Origin: Theocolax elegans
Lineage: Eukaryota; Arthropoda; Insecta; Hymenoptera; Cerocephalidae
DNA: 64,000 nt
Assembly: GCA_026168455.1 (NCBI GenBank)
Contig: JANSJX010000107.1
Coordinates: 1 to 64,000, forward strand
Direction of reading: 5' to 3'
Shown: piece by piece, positions 23,657-38,100 of the stretch
Numbering within the stretch: position 1 is the first letter of the stretch
Layout: each line of letters begins with the position of its first letter
Position numbers and translations under genes: made by a program
The notes under the pieces: generated by a model
Database searches by the model: none
The model's input: only the letters and a program-made list of their open reading frames with translations
What the model was told of the DNA's origin: nothing

Positions 23657-26600
23657 TATAAACTAGCTAAGAAATCGTAATTTTCAAATTTTTAGATTTC
23701 GTTCCATTGCCGGCTGTATTGAATTCAAATGCATTTTTACAGGTATAAACACGTATAAACCGGCTAAGATGTCCAAATTTTCAAATTTTTAGATTTCGTT
23801 CCATAGTCGCGTGGATTGAATTGTAATGCATGTTAACAGGTATAAAAACGTATAAACCGGCTGAGAAGTCCAAATTTTCAAATTTTTTCGATTTCGTTCC
23901 AAAGCCTGGGGGATTGTATTCAAATACGTTTTTACACGTATAAACACGTATAAACTGGCTAAGAAGTCCATATTTTCAAATTTTTAGTTTTCGTTTCATA
24001 GCCGGGGGGATTGATCTCCAATACTTATTTCCACGTATAAACACGTATTAACCGGCTAAGATGTCTAAATTTTCAAATTTGTAGATTTCGTTCCATAGTC
24101 GCGTTGATGGAATTCTAATGCATTTCTACAGGTATAAACACGTATAACCGGCTTAGAAGTCCAAATTTTCTAATTGTTTCTATTTCGTTCCAAAGCCTGC
24201 GGGATTGAATTCAAATACGTTTTTACACGTATAAACACGTATAAACCGGATAAGAAGTCCAAATTTTCAAATTTTTAGATTTCGTTCCATTGCCGGATGT
24301 ATTGAATTTAAATGCATTTTTATACGTACTTACACGCAAAAACGGCTAAGAAAACCAAATTCACAAATTTTTAGATTTCGTTCCATTGCCGGGAGTATTG
24401 AATTCAAATGAATTTTTACAGGTATAAGCACGTATGAACCGGCTTAGAAGTCCAAATTTTCAAATTTTTTCGATTTCGTTCCATTGCCGGATGGATTGAA
24501 TTCAACTGCATTTTTCCACGTATAAACAAGTATAAATCGACTAAGAAGTCCAAATTTTCAAATTTTTAAATTTTCGTTCCATACTGGGTGGATTGTATTA
24601 AAATGCATTTTTACGCGTACATAGACGTATAAACCGGCTAAGAAGCCAAATTTTCAAATTTTAGAATTATTTCCATAGCAGGGTGGATAGAATTCAACTG
24701 CATTTTTACAGGTATAAACACGTATGAACCGGCTTAGAAGTCCAAATTTTCAAATTTTTTCGATTTCGTTCCATTGCCGGATGGATTGAATTCAACTGCA
24801 TTTTTCCACGTATAAACACGTATGAACCGGCTTAGAAGTCGAAATATTCAAATTCTTTAGATTTCGTTCCATAAACGGGGGGATTGAATTCAAACACATC
24901 TTTACACGTACAAACACGCATAAACCGGCTAAAATGTCCAATTTTTCAAATTTTTAGATTTCGTTCCATAGTTGCGTGGATAGAATTCTAATGCATTTTT
25001 ACAGGTATAAACACGTATGAACCGGCTTAGAAGTCCAAATTTTCAAATTTTTTCTATTTCGTTCCAAAGCCTGGGGGATTGAATTCAAATACGTTTTTAC
25101 ACGTATAAACAAGTGTAAACCGGCTAAGAAGTCCAAATTTTCAAATTTTTAGATTTCGTTCCATTGCCGGGTGTATTGAATTCAAATGCATTTTTAAACG
25201 TACTTACACGCAAAAACGGCTAAGAAAACCAAATTCACAAATTTTTAGATTTCGTTCCATTGCCGGGTGTATTGAATTCAAATGCATTTTTACACGTATA
25301 TACACGCATAAACCGGCTAAGAAGTCGAAAGTTTCAAATTTTTAGATTTCGTTCCATAATCGCGTGGACTGAATTGTAATGCATTTTTACAGGTATAATC
25401 ACGGATAAACCGGCTAAGATGTCCAAATTTTCAAATTTTTAGATTTCGTTCCATAGTCGCGTGGATTGAATTCTAATGCATTTTTACAGGTATAAACACT
25501 TGAAACCGGCTAAGATGTCCAAATTTTCAAATTTTTAGATTTCGTTCCATAGTCGCGTGGATTGAATTCTAATGCATTTTAACAGGTATAAACACGTATA
25601 AACCGGCTAATAAGTCCAATTTTTCAAATTTTTAGACTTTGTTCCATTGCCGGGTGTATTGAATTCTAATGCATTTTTAAACGTACTTACACGCAAAAAC
25701 GGCTAAGAAAACCAAATTCACAAATTTTTAGATTTCGTTCCATTGCCGGGTGTATTGAATTCAAATGCATTTTTACACGTATATACACGCATAAACCGGC
25801 TAAGAAGTCGAAAGTTTCAAATTTTTAGATTTCGTTCCATAATCGCGTGGACTGAATTGTAATGCATTTTTACAGGTATAATCACGTATAAACCGGCTTA
25901 GATGTCCAAATTTTCAAATTTTTAGATTTCTTTCCTTAGCCGGGGGGATTGAATTCAAATACACTTTTCCACGTATAAATACGTATAAATCGACTCAGAA
26001 GTCCAAATTTTTAAATTTTCGTTCCATACTGGGTGGGTTGTATTAAAATGCATTTTTACGCGTACATAGACGTATAAACCGGCTAAGAAGCCAAATTTTC
26101 AAATTTTAAGAATTATTTCCATAGCAGGGTGGATAGAATTCAACTGCATTTTTGCACGTTTAAACACGTCTAAACTGGCTAAGAAGTCCTAATTTTCAAA
26201 TTTTTGATTTCGTTCCATAGTTGCGTGGATTGAATTCTAATGCATTTTTACAGGTATAAACACGTATAAACCGGCTTAGAAATCCAAATTTTCAAATTTT
26301 TTCGATTTCGTTCCATTGCCGGATGGATTGAATTCAACTGCATTTTTCCACGTATAAACACGTATGAAACGGCTTAGAAGTCGAAATTTTCAAATTTTTA
26401 GATTTCGTTCCATAATCGCGTGGACTGAATTGTAATGCATTTTTACAGGTATAATCACGTATAAACCGGCTAAGATGTCCAAAATTTCAAATTTTTAGAT
26501 TTCTTTCCTTAGCGGGGGGGATTGAATTCAAATACACTTTTCCACGTATAAACACGTATAAATCGACTAAGAAGTCCAAATTTTCAAATTTTTAAATTTT

Positions 26601-29600
26601 CGTTCCATACTGGGTGGATTGTATTAAAATGCATTTTTACGCGTACATAGATGTATAACCGGCTAAGAAGTCCTAATTTTCAAATTTTTAGATTTCGTTC
26701 CATAGTTGCGTGGATTGAATTATAATGCATTTTTACAGGTATAAACACGTGTAAACTGGATAAGAAGACCAAATTTTCAAATTTTTAGATTTTGTTCCAT
26801 AGCCGGGCGGACTGAATTCAAATACATTTTTACACGTATAAACACGTATAAACCGGCTTAGAAGACCAAATTTTCAAATTTTTAGATTTCGTTCCATAGT
26901 CGCGTGGATTGAATTGTAATGCATTTTTACAAGTATAAACACGTATAAACCGGCTAAGAAGTCCAAATATTCAAATTTTTAGATTTCGTTCCATTGCCGG
27001 GGGGATTGAATTCAAATACACTTTTCCACGTATAAATACGTATAAATCGACTCAGAAGTCCAAATTTTTAAATTTTCGTTCCATACTGGGTGGGTTGTAT
27101 TAAAATGCATTTTTACGCGTACATAGACGTATAAACCGGCTAAGAAGCCAAATTTTCAAATTTTAAGAATTATTTCCATAGCAGGGTGGATAGAATTCAA
27201 CTGCATTTTTGCACGTTTAAACACGTCTAAACTGGCTAAGAAGTCCTAATTTTCAAATTTTTGATTTCGTTCCATAGTTGCGTGGATTGAATTCTAATGC
27301 ATTTTTACAGGTATAAACACGTATAAACCGGCTTAGAAATCCAAATTTTCAAATTTTTTCGATTTCGTTCCATTGCCGGATGGATTGAATTCAACTGCAT
27401 TTTTCCACGTATAAACACGTATGAACCGGCTTAGAAGTCCTAATTTTCAAATTTTTAGATTTCGTTCCATAGTTGCGTGGATTGAATTATAATGCATTTT
27501 TACAGGTATAAACACGTGTAAACTGGATAAGAAGACCAAATTTTCAAATTTTTAGATTTTGTTCCATAGCCGGGCGGACTTAATTCAAATACATTTTTAC
27601 ACGTATAAACACGTATAAACCGGCTTAGAAGACCAAATTTTCAAATTTTTAGATTTCGTTCCATAGTCGCGTGGATTGAATTGTAATGCATTTTTACAAG
27701 TATAAACACGTATAAACCGGCTAAGAAGTCCAAATATTCAAATTTTTAGATTTCGTTCCATTGCCGGGTGTATTTAATTCAAATGCATTTTTACACGTAT
27801 ATACACGCATAAACCGGCTAAGAAGTCGAAATTTTCAAATTCTTTAGACTTCGTTCTATAGCCTGGGGGATTGAATTCAAATAGATTTTTACACGTATAA
27901 ACATGTATGAACCGGCATAGAAGTACAAATTTGCAAATTTTTAGATTTCGTTTTATTCCTGGGGGTTTGAATTAAAATACAATTTTACAGGTATAAACAC
28001 GTATGAACCGGCTTAGAAGTCCAAATTTTCAAATTTTTAGATATCTTTCCATAGCCGGGGATGATTGAATTAAAATACATTTTTCCACGTATAAACACGT
28101 ATGAACCGGCTTAGAAGACCAAATTTTAAAATTTTTAGATTTCGTTCCATAGTCGCGTGGTTTGAATTGTAATGCATTTTTACAAGTATAAACACGTATA
28201 AACTGGCTAAGAAGTCCAAATATTCAAATTTTTAGATTTTGTTCCATTGCCGGGTGTATTGAATTCAAATGCATTTTTACACGTATGAACACGTATGTCG
28301 CGTGGATTGAATTGTAATGCATTTTTACATGTATAAACACGTATAAACCGGCTAAGAAGTCCAAATTTTCAAATTTTGATTTCGTTCCATTGCCGGGTGT
28401 ATGGAATTCAAATGCATTTTTACACGTATATACACGCATAAACCGGCTAAGAAGTCAAATTTTCAAATTCTTTAGATTTCGTTCTATAGCCTGGGGGATT
28501 GAATACAAATACATTTTTACACGTATAAACACGTATGAACCGGCTTAGAAGTAGAAATTTTCAAATTTTTAAATTTCGTTCCATACTGGGTGGATTGTAT
28601 TAAAATGCATTTTTACGCGTATATAGACGTATAAACCGGCTAAGAAGCCAAATTTTCAAATTTTAAGAATTATTTCCATAGCAGGGTGGATAGAATTCAA
28701 CTGCATTTTTGCACGTATAAACACGTATAAACTGGCTAAGAAGTCCATATTTTCAAAAATTTAGATTTCGTTTCATAGCCGGGGGGATTAATTTCCAATA
28801 CTTTTTTCCACGTATGAACACGTATTAACCGGCTAAGAAGTCCAAATTTTCAAATTTTTAGATTTCGTTTCATAGTCGCGTGGACTGAATTGTAATGCAT
28901 TTTTACAGGTATAATCACGTATAAACCGGCTAAGATGTCCAAATTTTCAAATTTTTAAATTTTCGTTCCATACTGGGTGGATTGTATTAAAATGCATTTT
29001 CACGCGTACATAGATGTATAAACCGGCTAAGAAGCCAAATTTTCAAATTTTAAGAATTATTTTCATAGCAGGGTAGATAGAATTCAACTGCATTTTTGCA
29101 CGTATAAACACGTCTAAACTGGCTAACAAGTCCTGATTCTCAAATTTTTAGATTTCGTTCCATAGTTGCGTGGATTGAATTATAATGCATTTTTACAGGT
29201 ATAAACACGTATAAACTGGATAAGAAGACCAAATTTTCAAATTTTTAGATTTCGTTCCATAGCCGGGCGGATTGAATTCAAATACATTTTTACACGTATA
29301 TACACGCATAAACCGGCTAAGAAGTCGAAAGTTTCAAATTTTTTGATTTCGTTCCATAGTCGCGTGGACTGAATTGTAATGCATTTTTACAGGTATAAAC
29401 ACGTATAAACCGGCTTAGAAGTCCAAATTTTCAAATTTTTAGATTTCGTTCCATTACTGGGGGTTTGAATTAAAATACATATTTCCACGTATAAACACGT
29501 ATAAACCGGCTAAGAAGTCCAAATTTTCAAATTTTTAGATTTCGTTCCATAGTCGCGTGGACTGAATTGTAATGCATTTTTACAGGTATAATCACGTAGA

Positions 29601-29779
29601 AACCGGCTAAGATGTCCAAATTTTCAAATTTTTAGATTTCTTTCCTTAGCCGGGGGGATTGAATTCAAATACACTTTTCCTCGTATAAACACGTATAAAT
29701 CGACTAAGAAGCCAAATTTTCAAATTTTAAGAATTATTTTCATAGCAGGGTAGATAGAATTCAACTGCATTTTTGCACG

Positions 29780-30970
29780 TATAGACAAAAATCTAGACAC
29801 GTAAAAATATAGACACGTCTAAACTGGCTAAGAAGTCCTAATTTTCAAATTTTTAGAGTTCGTTCCATAGTCGCGTGGATTGAATTGTAATGCATTTTTA
29901 CACGTATATACACGCATAAACCGGCTAAGAAGTCGAAATTTTCAAATTCTTTAGATTTCGTTCTATAGCCTGGGGGATTGAATTCAAATACATTTTTACA
30001 CGTATAAACACGTATGAACCGGCTTAGAAGTACAAATTTTCAAATTTTTTCGAATTCGTTCCATTCCTGGGGGATTGAATTAAAATACGTTTTTACACGT
30101 ATAATCACGTATAATCCGGCTAAGAAGACCAAATTTTCAAATTTTTAGATTTCGTTCCATTGCCGGGTGTATTGAATTCAAATGCATTTTTAAACGTACT
30201 TAAACGCAAAAACGGCTAAGAAAACCAAATTCACAAATTTTTAGTTTTCGTTCCATTGCCGGGTGTATCGAATCCAAATGCATTTTTACACGTATATACA
30301 CGTATAAACCGGCTTAGAAGACCAAATTTTCAAATTTTTAGATTTCGTTCCATAGTCGCGTGGATTGAATTGTAATGCATTTTTACACGTATACACACGC
30401 ATAAACCGGCAAAGAAGTCGAAATTTTCAAATTCTTTAGATTTCGTTCCATAGCCTGGGGGATTGAATTCAAATACATTGTTAAACGTATAAACACGTAT
30501 GAACCGGCTAAGAAATACAAATTTTTTAATTTTTAGATTTCGTGCCATTCCTGAGGGGATTGAATTAAAATACAATTTTACAGGTATAATCACGCATGAA
30601 CCGGCTTAGAAGTCCAAATTTTCAAATTTTTAGATTTCGTTCCATTCCTGGGGGTTTGAATTAAAATACATATTTCCACGTATAAACACGTATAAACCGG
30701 CTAAGAAGTCCAAATTTTCAAATTTTTAGATTTCGTTCCATAGTCGCGTGGACTGAATTGTAATGCATTTTTACAGGTATAATCACGTATAAACCGGCTA
30801 AGATGTCCAAATTTTCAAATTTTTAGATTTCTTTCCTTAGCCGGGGGGATTGAATTCAAATACACTTTTCCACGTATAAACACGTATAAATCGACTAAGA
30901 AGCCAAATTTTCAAATTTGAAGAATTATTTTCATAGCAGGGTAGATAGAATTCAACTGCATTTTTGCACG
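29780..30970 (+). repeat. ~1,191 bp higher-order unit, copy 2
   Basis: Bounded by the 124 bp marker monomers at 29780-29817 and 30971-31008. Spacing and internal order equal those of 9964-11154, including the AATTTAAACA variant in the right-hand marker. Confidence 0.85.
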
Positions 30971-32036
30971 TATAGACAAAAATTTAAACACGTAAAAATA
31001 TAGACACGTCTAAACTGGCTAAGAAGTCCTAATTTTCAAATTTTTAGAGTTCGTTCATAGTCGCGTGGATTGAATTGTAATGCATTTTTACAAGTATAAA
31101 CACGTATAAACCGGCTAAGAAGTCCAAATATTCAAATTTTTAGATTTCGTTCCATTGCCGGGTGTATTGAATTCAAATGCATTTTTACACGTATATACAC
31201 GCATAAACCGGCTAAGAAGTCGAAATTTTCAAATTCTTTAGATTTCGTTCTATAGCCTGGGGGATTGAATTCAAATACATTTTTACACGTATAAACACGT
31301 ATGAACCGGCTTAGAAGTACAAATTTTCAAATTTTTAGATGTCGTTCCATTCCTGGGGGTTTGAATTAAAATACTATTTTACAGGTATAAACACGTATGA
31401 ACCGGCTTAGAAGTCCAAATTTTCAAATTTTAGATTTCTTTCCATAGCCGGGGATGATCGAATGAAAATACATTTTTCTACGTATAAACACGTATGAACC
31501 GGCTTAGAAGTACAAAATTTAAAATTTTTAGATTTCTTTCCATTCCTGGGGGTTGAATTAAAATACATATTTCCACGTATAAACACGTATAAACCGGCTA
31601 AGAAGTCCAAATTTTCAAATTCTTTAGATTTCGTTCCATAGCCTGGGGGATTGAATTCAAATACATTTTTACACGTATAAACACGTATTAACCGGCTAAG
31701 AAGTACAAATTTTTAAATTTTTAGATTTAGTGCCATTCCTGCGGGGATTGAATTAAAATACAATTTTACAGGTATAATTACGCATGAACCGGCTTAGAAG
31801 ACCAAATTTTCAAATTTTTATATTTCGTTCCATAGTCGCGTGGATTGAATTATAATGCATTTTTACAGGTATAAACACGTGTAAACTGGATAAGAAGACC
31901 AAATTTTCAAATTTTTAGATTTCGTTCCATAGCCGGGCGGATTGAATTCAAATACATTTTTACACGTATAAACACGTATAAACCGGCTTAGAAGACCAAA
32001 TTTTCAAATTCTTTAGATTTCGTTCTATAGCCTGGG

Positions 32037-35000
32037 GGAATGAATTCAAATACATTTTTACACGTATAAACACGTATGAACCGGCTTAGTACAAATTTTC
32101 AAATTTTTAGATGTCGTTCCATTCCTGGGGGTTTGAATTAAAATACTATTTTACAGGTATAAACACGTATGAACCGCCTTAGAAGTCCAAATTTTCAAAT
32201 TTTTAGATTTCTTTCCATAGCCGGGGATGATTGAATTCAAATACATTTTTACACGTATAAACACGTATTAACCGGCTTATAAGTACAAATTTTAAAATTT
32301 TTAGATTTCTTTCCATTTCTGGGGGTTTGAATTAAAATACATATTTCCACGTATAAACACGTATAAACCGGCTAAGAAGTCCAAATTTTCAAATTCTTTA
32401 GATTTCATTCCATAGCCTGGGGGATTGAATTCAAATACATTTTTACACGTATAAACACGTATTAACCGGCTAAGAAGTACAAATTTTTAAATTTTTAGAT
32501 TTAGTGCCATTCCTGCGGGGATTGAATTAAAATACAATTTTACAGGTATAATCACGCATGAACCGGCTTAGAAGACCAAATTTTCAAATTTTTAGATTTC
32601 GTTCCATAGTCGCGTGGATTGAATTATAATGCATTTTTACAGGTATAAACACGTGTAAACTGGATAAGAAGACCAAATTTTCAAATTTTTAGATTTCGTT
32701 CCATAGCCGGGCGGATTGAATTCAAATACATTTTTACACGTATAAACACGTATAAACCGGCTTAGTACAAATTTTCAAATTTTTAGATGTCGTTCCATTC
32801 CTGGGGGTTTGAATTAAAATACTATTTTACAGGTATAAACACGTATGAACCACCTTAGAAGTCCAAATTTTCAAATTTTTAGATTTCTTTCCATAGCCGG
32901 GGATGATTGAATGAAAATACATTTTTCTACGTATAAACACGTATGAACCGGCTTAGAAGTACAAAATTTAAAATTTTTAGATTTCTTTCCATTCCTGGGG
33001 GTTTGAATTAAAATACATATTTCCACGTATAAACACGTATAAACCGGCTAAGAAGTCCAAATTTTCAAATTCTTTAGATTTCGTTCCATAGCCTGGGGGA
33101 TTGAATTCAAATACATTTTTACACGTATAAACACGTATTAACCGGCTAAGAAGTACACATTTTTAAATTTTTAGATTTCGTGCCATTCCTGGGGGGATTG
33201 AATTAAAATACAATTTTACAGGTATAATCACGCATGAACCGTCTTAGAAGTCCAAATTTTCAAATTTTTAGATTTTGTTCCATTCCTGGGGGTTTGAATT
33301 AAAATACATATTTCCACGTATAAACACGTATAAACCGGCTTAGAAGACCAAATTTTCAAATTTTTAGATTTCGTTCCATAGTCGCGTGGATTGAATTATA
33401 ATGCATTTTTACAGGTATAAACACGTGTAAACTGGATAAAATGACCAAATTTTCAAATTTTTAGATTTCGTTCCATAGCCGGGCGGATTGAATTCAAATA
33501 CATTTTTACACGTATAAACACGTATAAACCGGCTTAGAAGACCAAATTTTCAAATTGTTTAGATTTCGTTCTATAGCCTGGGGGTTTGAATTAAAATACA
33601 ATTTTACACGTATAAACACGTATGAACCGGCTTAGAAGTACAAATTTTCAAATTTTTAGATTTCTTTCCATAGCCGGGGATGATTGAATGAAAATACATT
33701 TTTCTACGTATAAACACGTATGAACCGGCTTAGAAGTACAAAATTTAGAATTTTTAGATTTCTTTCCATTCCTGGGGGTTTGAATTAAAATACATATTTC
33801 CACGTATAAACACGTATAAACCGGCTAAGAAGTCCAAATTTTCAAATTCTTTAGATTTCGTTCCATAGCCTGGGGGATTGAATTCAAATACATTTTTACA
33901 CGTATAAACACGTATTAACCGGCTAAGAAGTACAAATTTTTGAATTTTTAGATTTCGTGCCATTCCTGGCGGGATTGAATTAAAATACAATTTTACAGGT
34001 ATAATCACGCATGAACCGGCTTAGAAGTCCAAATTTTCAAATTTTTAGATTTTGTTCCATTCCTGGGGGTTTGAATTAAAATACATATTTCCACGTATAA
34101 ACACGTATAAACCGGCTTAGAAGACCAAATTTTCAAATTTTTAGATTTCGTTCCATAGTCGCGTGGATTGAATTATAATGCATTTTTACAGGTATAAACA
34201 CGTGTAAACTGGATAAGAAGACCAAATTTTCAAATTTTTAGATTTCGATCCATAGCCGGGCGGATTGAATTCAAATACATTTTTACACGTATAAACACGC
34301 ATAAACCGGCTTAGAAGACCAAATTTTCAAATTCTTTAGATTTCGTTCTATAGCCTGGGGGCTGGGGGATTGAATTCAAATACATTTTTACACGTATAAA
34401 CACGTATGAACCGGCTTAGAAGTACAAATTTTCAAATTTTTAGATGTCGTTCCATTCCTGGGGGTTTGAATTAAAATACAATTTTACAGGTATAAACACG
34501 TATGAACCGATTTAGAAGTCCAAATTTTCAAATTTTTAGATTTCTTTCCATAGCCGGGGATGATTGAATGAAAATACATTTTTCTACGTATAAACACGTA
34601 TGAACCGGCTTATAAGTACAAATTTTAAAATTTTTAGATTTCTTTCCATTCCTGGGGGTTTGAATTAAAATACATATTTCCACGTATAAACACGTATAAA
34701 CCGGCTAAGAAGTCCAAATTTTCAAATTCTTTAGATTTCATTCCATAGCCTGGGGGATTGAATTCAAATACATTTTTACACGTATAAACACGTATTAACC
34801 GGCTAAGAAGTACAAATTTTTAAATTTTTAGATTTAGTGCCATTCCTGCGGGGATTGAATTAAAATACAATTTTACAGGTATAATCACGCATGAACCGGC
34901 TTAGAAGACCAAATTTTCAAATTTTTATATTTCGTTCCATAGTCGCGTGGATTGAATTATAATGCATTTTTACAGGTATAAACACGTGTAAACTGGATAA

Positions 35001-35143
35001 GAAGACCAAATTTTCAAATTTTTAGATTTCGTTCCATAGCCGGGCGGATTGAATTCAAATACATTTTTACACGTATAAACACGTATAAACCGGCTTAGAA
35101 GACCAAATTTTCAAATTCTTTAGATTTCGTTCTATAGCCTGGG
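32037..35143 (+). repeat. ~3.11 kb higher-order unit, copy 2
   Basis: This is the counterpart of 12021-15123, with the CCTGGGGGAATGAATTC landmarks at 32037 and 35144. A further landmark at 36306 starts a shortened repeat. Homopolymers here are full length, which supports using this copy as the cleaner reference for the homogenised half. Confidence 0.75.
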
Positions 35144-38100
35144 GGAATGAATTCAAATACATTTTTACACGTATAAACACGTATGAACCGGCTTAGTACA
35201 AATTTTCAAATTTTTAGATGTCGTTCCATTCCTGGGGGTTTGAATTAAAATACTATTTTACAGGTATAAACACGTATGAACCGCCTTAGAAGTCCAAATT
35301 TTCAAATTTTTAGATTTCTTTCCATAGCCGGGGATGATCGAATGAAAATACATTTTTCTACGTATAAACACGTATGAACCGGCTTAGAAGTACAAAATTT
35401 AAAATTTTTAGATTTCTTTCCATTCCTGGGGGTTTGAATTAAAATACATATTTCCACGTATAAACACGTATAAACCGGCTAAGAAGTCCAAATTTTCAAA
35501 TTCTTTAGATTTCGTTCCATAGCCTGGGGGATTGAATTCAAATACATTTTTACACGTATAAACACGTATTAACCGGCTAAGAAGTACACATTTTTAAATT
35601 TTTAAATTTCGTTCCATTCCTGGGGGTTTGAATTAAAATACAATTTTACAGGTATAAACACGTATGAACCGGCTTAGAAGTCCCAATTTTCAAATTTTTA
35701 TATTTATTTCCATAGCCGGGGATGATTGAATGAAAATACATTTTTCTACGTATAAACACGTATGAACCGGCTTATAAGTACAAATTTTAAAATTTTTAGA
35801 TTTCTTTCCATTCCTGGGGGTTTGAATTAAAATACATATTTCCACGTATAAACACGTATAAACCGGCTAAGAAGTCCAAATTTTCAAATTCTTTAGATTT
35901 CATTCCATAACCGGGGGGATTGAATTCAAATACATTTTTACACGTATAAACACGTATTAACCGGCTAAGAAGTACAAATTTTTAAATTTTTAGATTTAGT
36001 GCCATTCCTGCGGGGATTGAATTAAAATACAATTTTACAGGTATAATCACGCATGAACCGGCTTAGAAGACCAAATTTTCAAATTTTTAGATTTCGTTCC
36101 ATAGTCGCGTGGATTGAATTATAATGCATTTTTACAGGTATAAACACGTGTAAACTGGATAAGAAGACCAAATTTTCAAATTTTTAGATTTCGTTCCATA
36201 GCCAGGCGGATTGAATTCAAATACATTTTTACACGTATAAACACGTATAAACCGGCTTAGAAGACCAAATTTTCAAATTCTTTAGATTTCGTTCTATAGC
36301 CTGGGGGAATGAATTCAAATACATTTTTACACGTATAAACACGTATGAACCGGCTTAGTACAAATTTTCAAATTTTTAGATGTCGTTCCATTCCTGGGGG
36401 TTTGAATTAAAATACTATTTTACAGGTATAAACACGTATGAACCGCCTTAGAAGTCCAAATTTTCAAATTTTTAGATTTCTTTCCATAGCCGGGGATGAT
36501 TGAATGAAAATACATTTTTCTACGTATAAACACGTATGAACCGGCTTAGAAGTACAAAATTTAAAATTTTTAGATTTCTTTCCATTCCTGGGGGTTTGAA
36601 TTAAAATACATATTTCCACGTATAAACACGTATAAACCGGCTAAGAAGTCCAAATTTTCAAATTCTTTAGATTTCGTTCCATAGCCTGGGGGATTGAATT
36701 CAATACATTTTTACACGTATAAACACGTATTAACCGGCTAAGAAGTACACATTTTAAATTTTTAGATTTCGTGCCATTCCTGGGGGGATTGAATTAAAAT
36801 ACAATTTTACAGGTATAATCACGCATGAACCGTCTTAGAAGTCCAAATTTTCAAATTTTTAGATTTTGTTCCATTCCTGGGGGTTTGAATTAAAATACAT
36901 ATTTCCACGTATAAACACGTATAAACCGGCTTAGAAGACCAAATTTTCAAATTTTTAGATTTCGTTCCATAGTCGCGTGGATTGAATTATAATGCATTTT
37001 TACAGGTATAAACACGTGTAAACTGGATAAGAAGACCAAATTTTCAAATTTTTAGATTTTCGATCCATAGCCGGGCAGATTGAATTCAAATACATTTTTA
37101 CACGTATAAACACGTATAAACCGGCTTAGAAGACCAAATTTTCAAATTCTTTAGATTTCGTTCTATAGCCTGGGGGATTGAATTCAAATACATTTTTACA
37201 CGTATAAACACGTATGAACCGGCTTAGAAGTACAAATTTTAAATTTTTAGATTTCTTTCCATTCCTGGTGGTTTGAATTAAAATACATATTTCCACGTAT
37301 AAACACGTATAAACCGGCTTAGAAGACCAAATTTTCAAATTCTTTAGATTTCGTTCCATAGCCTGGGGGATTGAATTCAAATACATTTTTACACGTATAA
37401 ACACGTATTAACCGGCTAAGAAGTACAAATTTTTAAATTTTTAGATTTCGTGCCATTCCTGGCGGGATTGAATTAAAATACAATTTTACAGGTATAATCA
37501 CACATGAACCGGCTTAGAAGTCCAAATTTTCAAATTTTTAGATTTTGTTCCATTCCTGGGGGTTTGAATTAAATACATATTTCCACGTATAAACACGTAT
37601 AAACCGGCTTAGAAGACCAAATTTTCAAATTTTTAGATTTCGTTCCATAGTCGCGTGGATTGAATTATAATGCATTTTTACAGGTATAAACACGTGTAAA
37701 CTGGATAAGAAGACCAAATTTTCAAATTTTTAGATTTTGATCCATAGCCGGGCAGATTGAATTCAAATACATTTTTACACGTATAAACACGTATAAACCG
37801 GCTTAGAAGACCAAATTTTCAAATTCTTTAGATTTCGTTCCATAGCCTGGGGTATTGAATTCAAATACATTTTTACACGTATAAACACGTATTAACCGGC
37901 TAAGAAGTACAAATTTTTAAATTTTTAGATTTCGTGCCATTCCTGGCGGGAGTGAATTAAAATACAATTTTACAGGTATAATCACACATGAACCGGCTTA
38001 GAAGTCCAAATTTTCAAATTTTTAGATTTTGTTCCATTCCTGGGGGTTTGAATTAAAATACATATTTCCACGTATAAACACGTATAAACCGGCTTAGAAG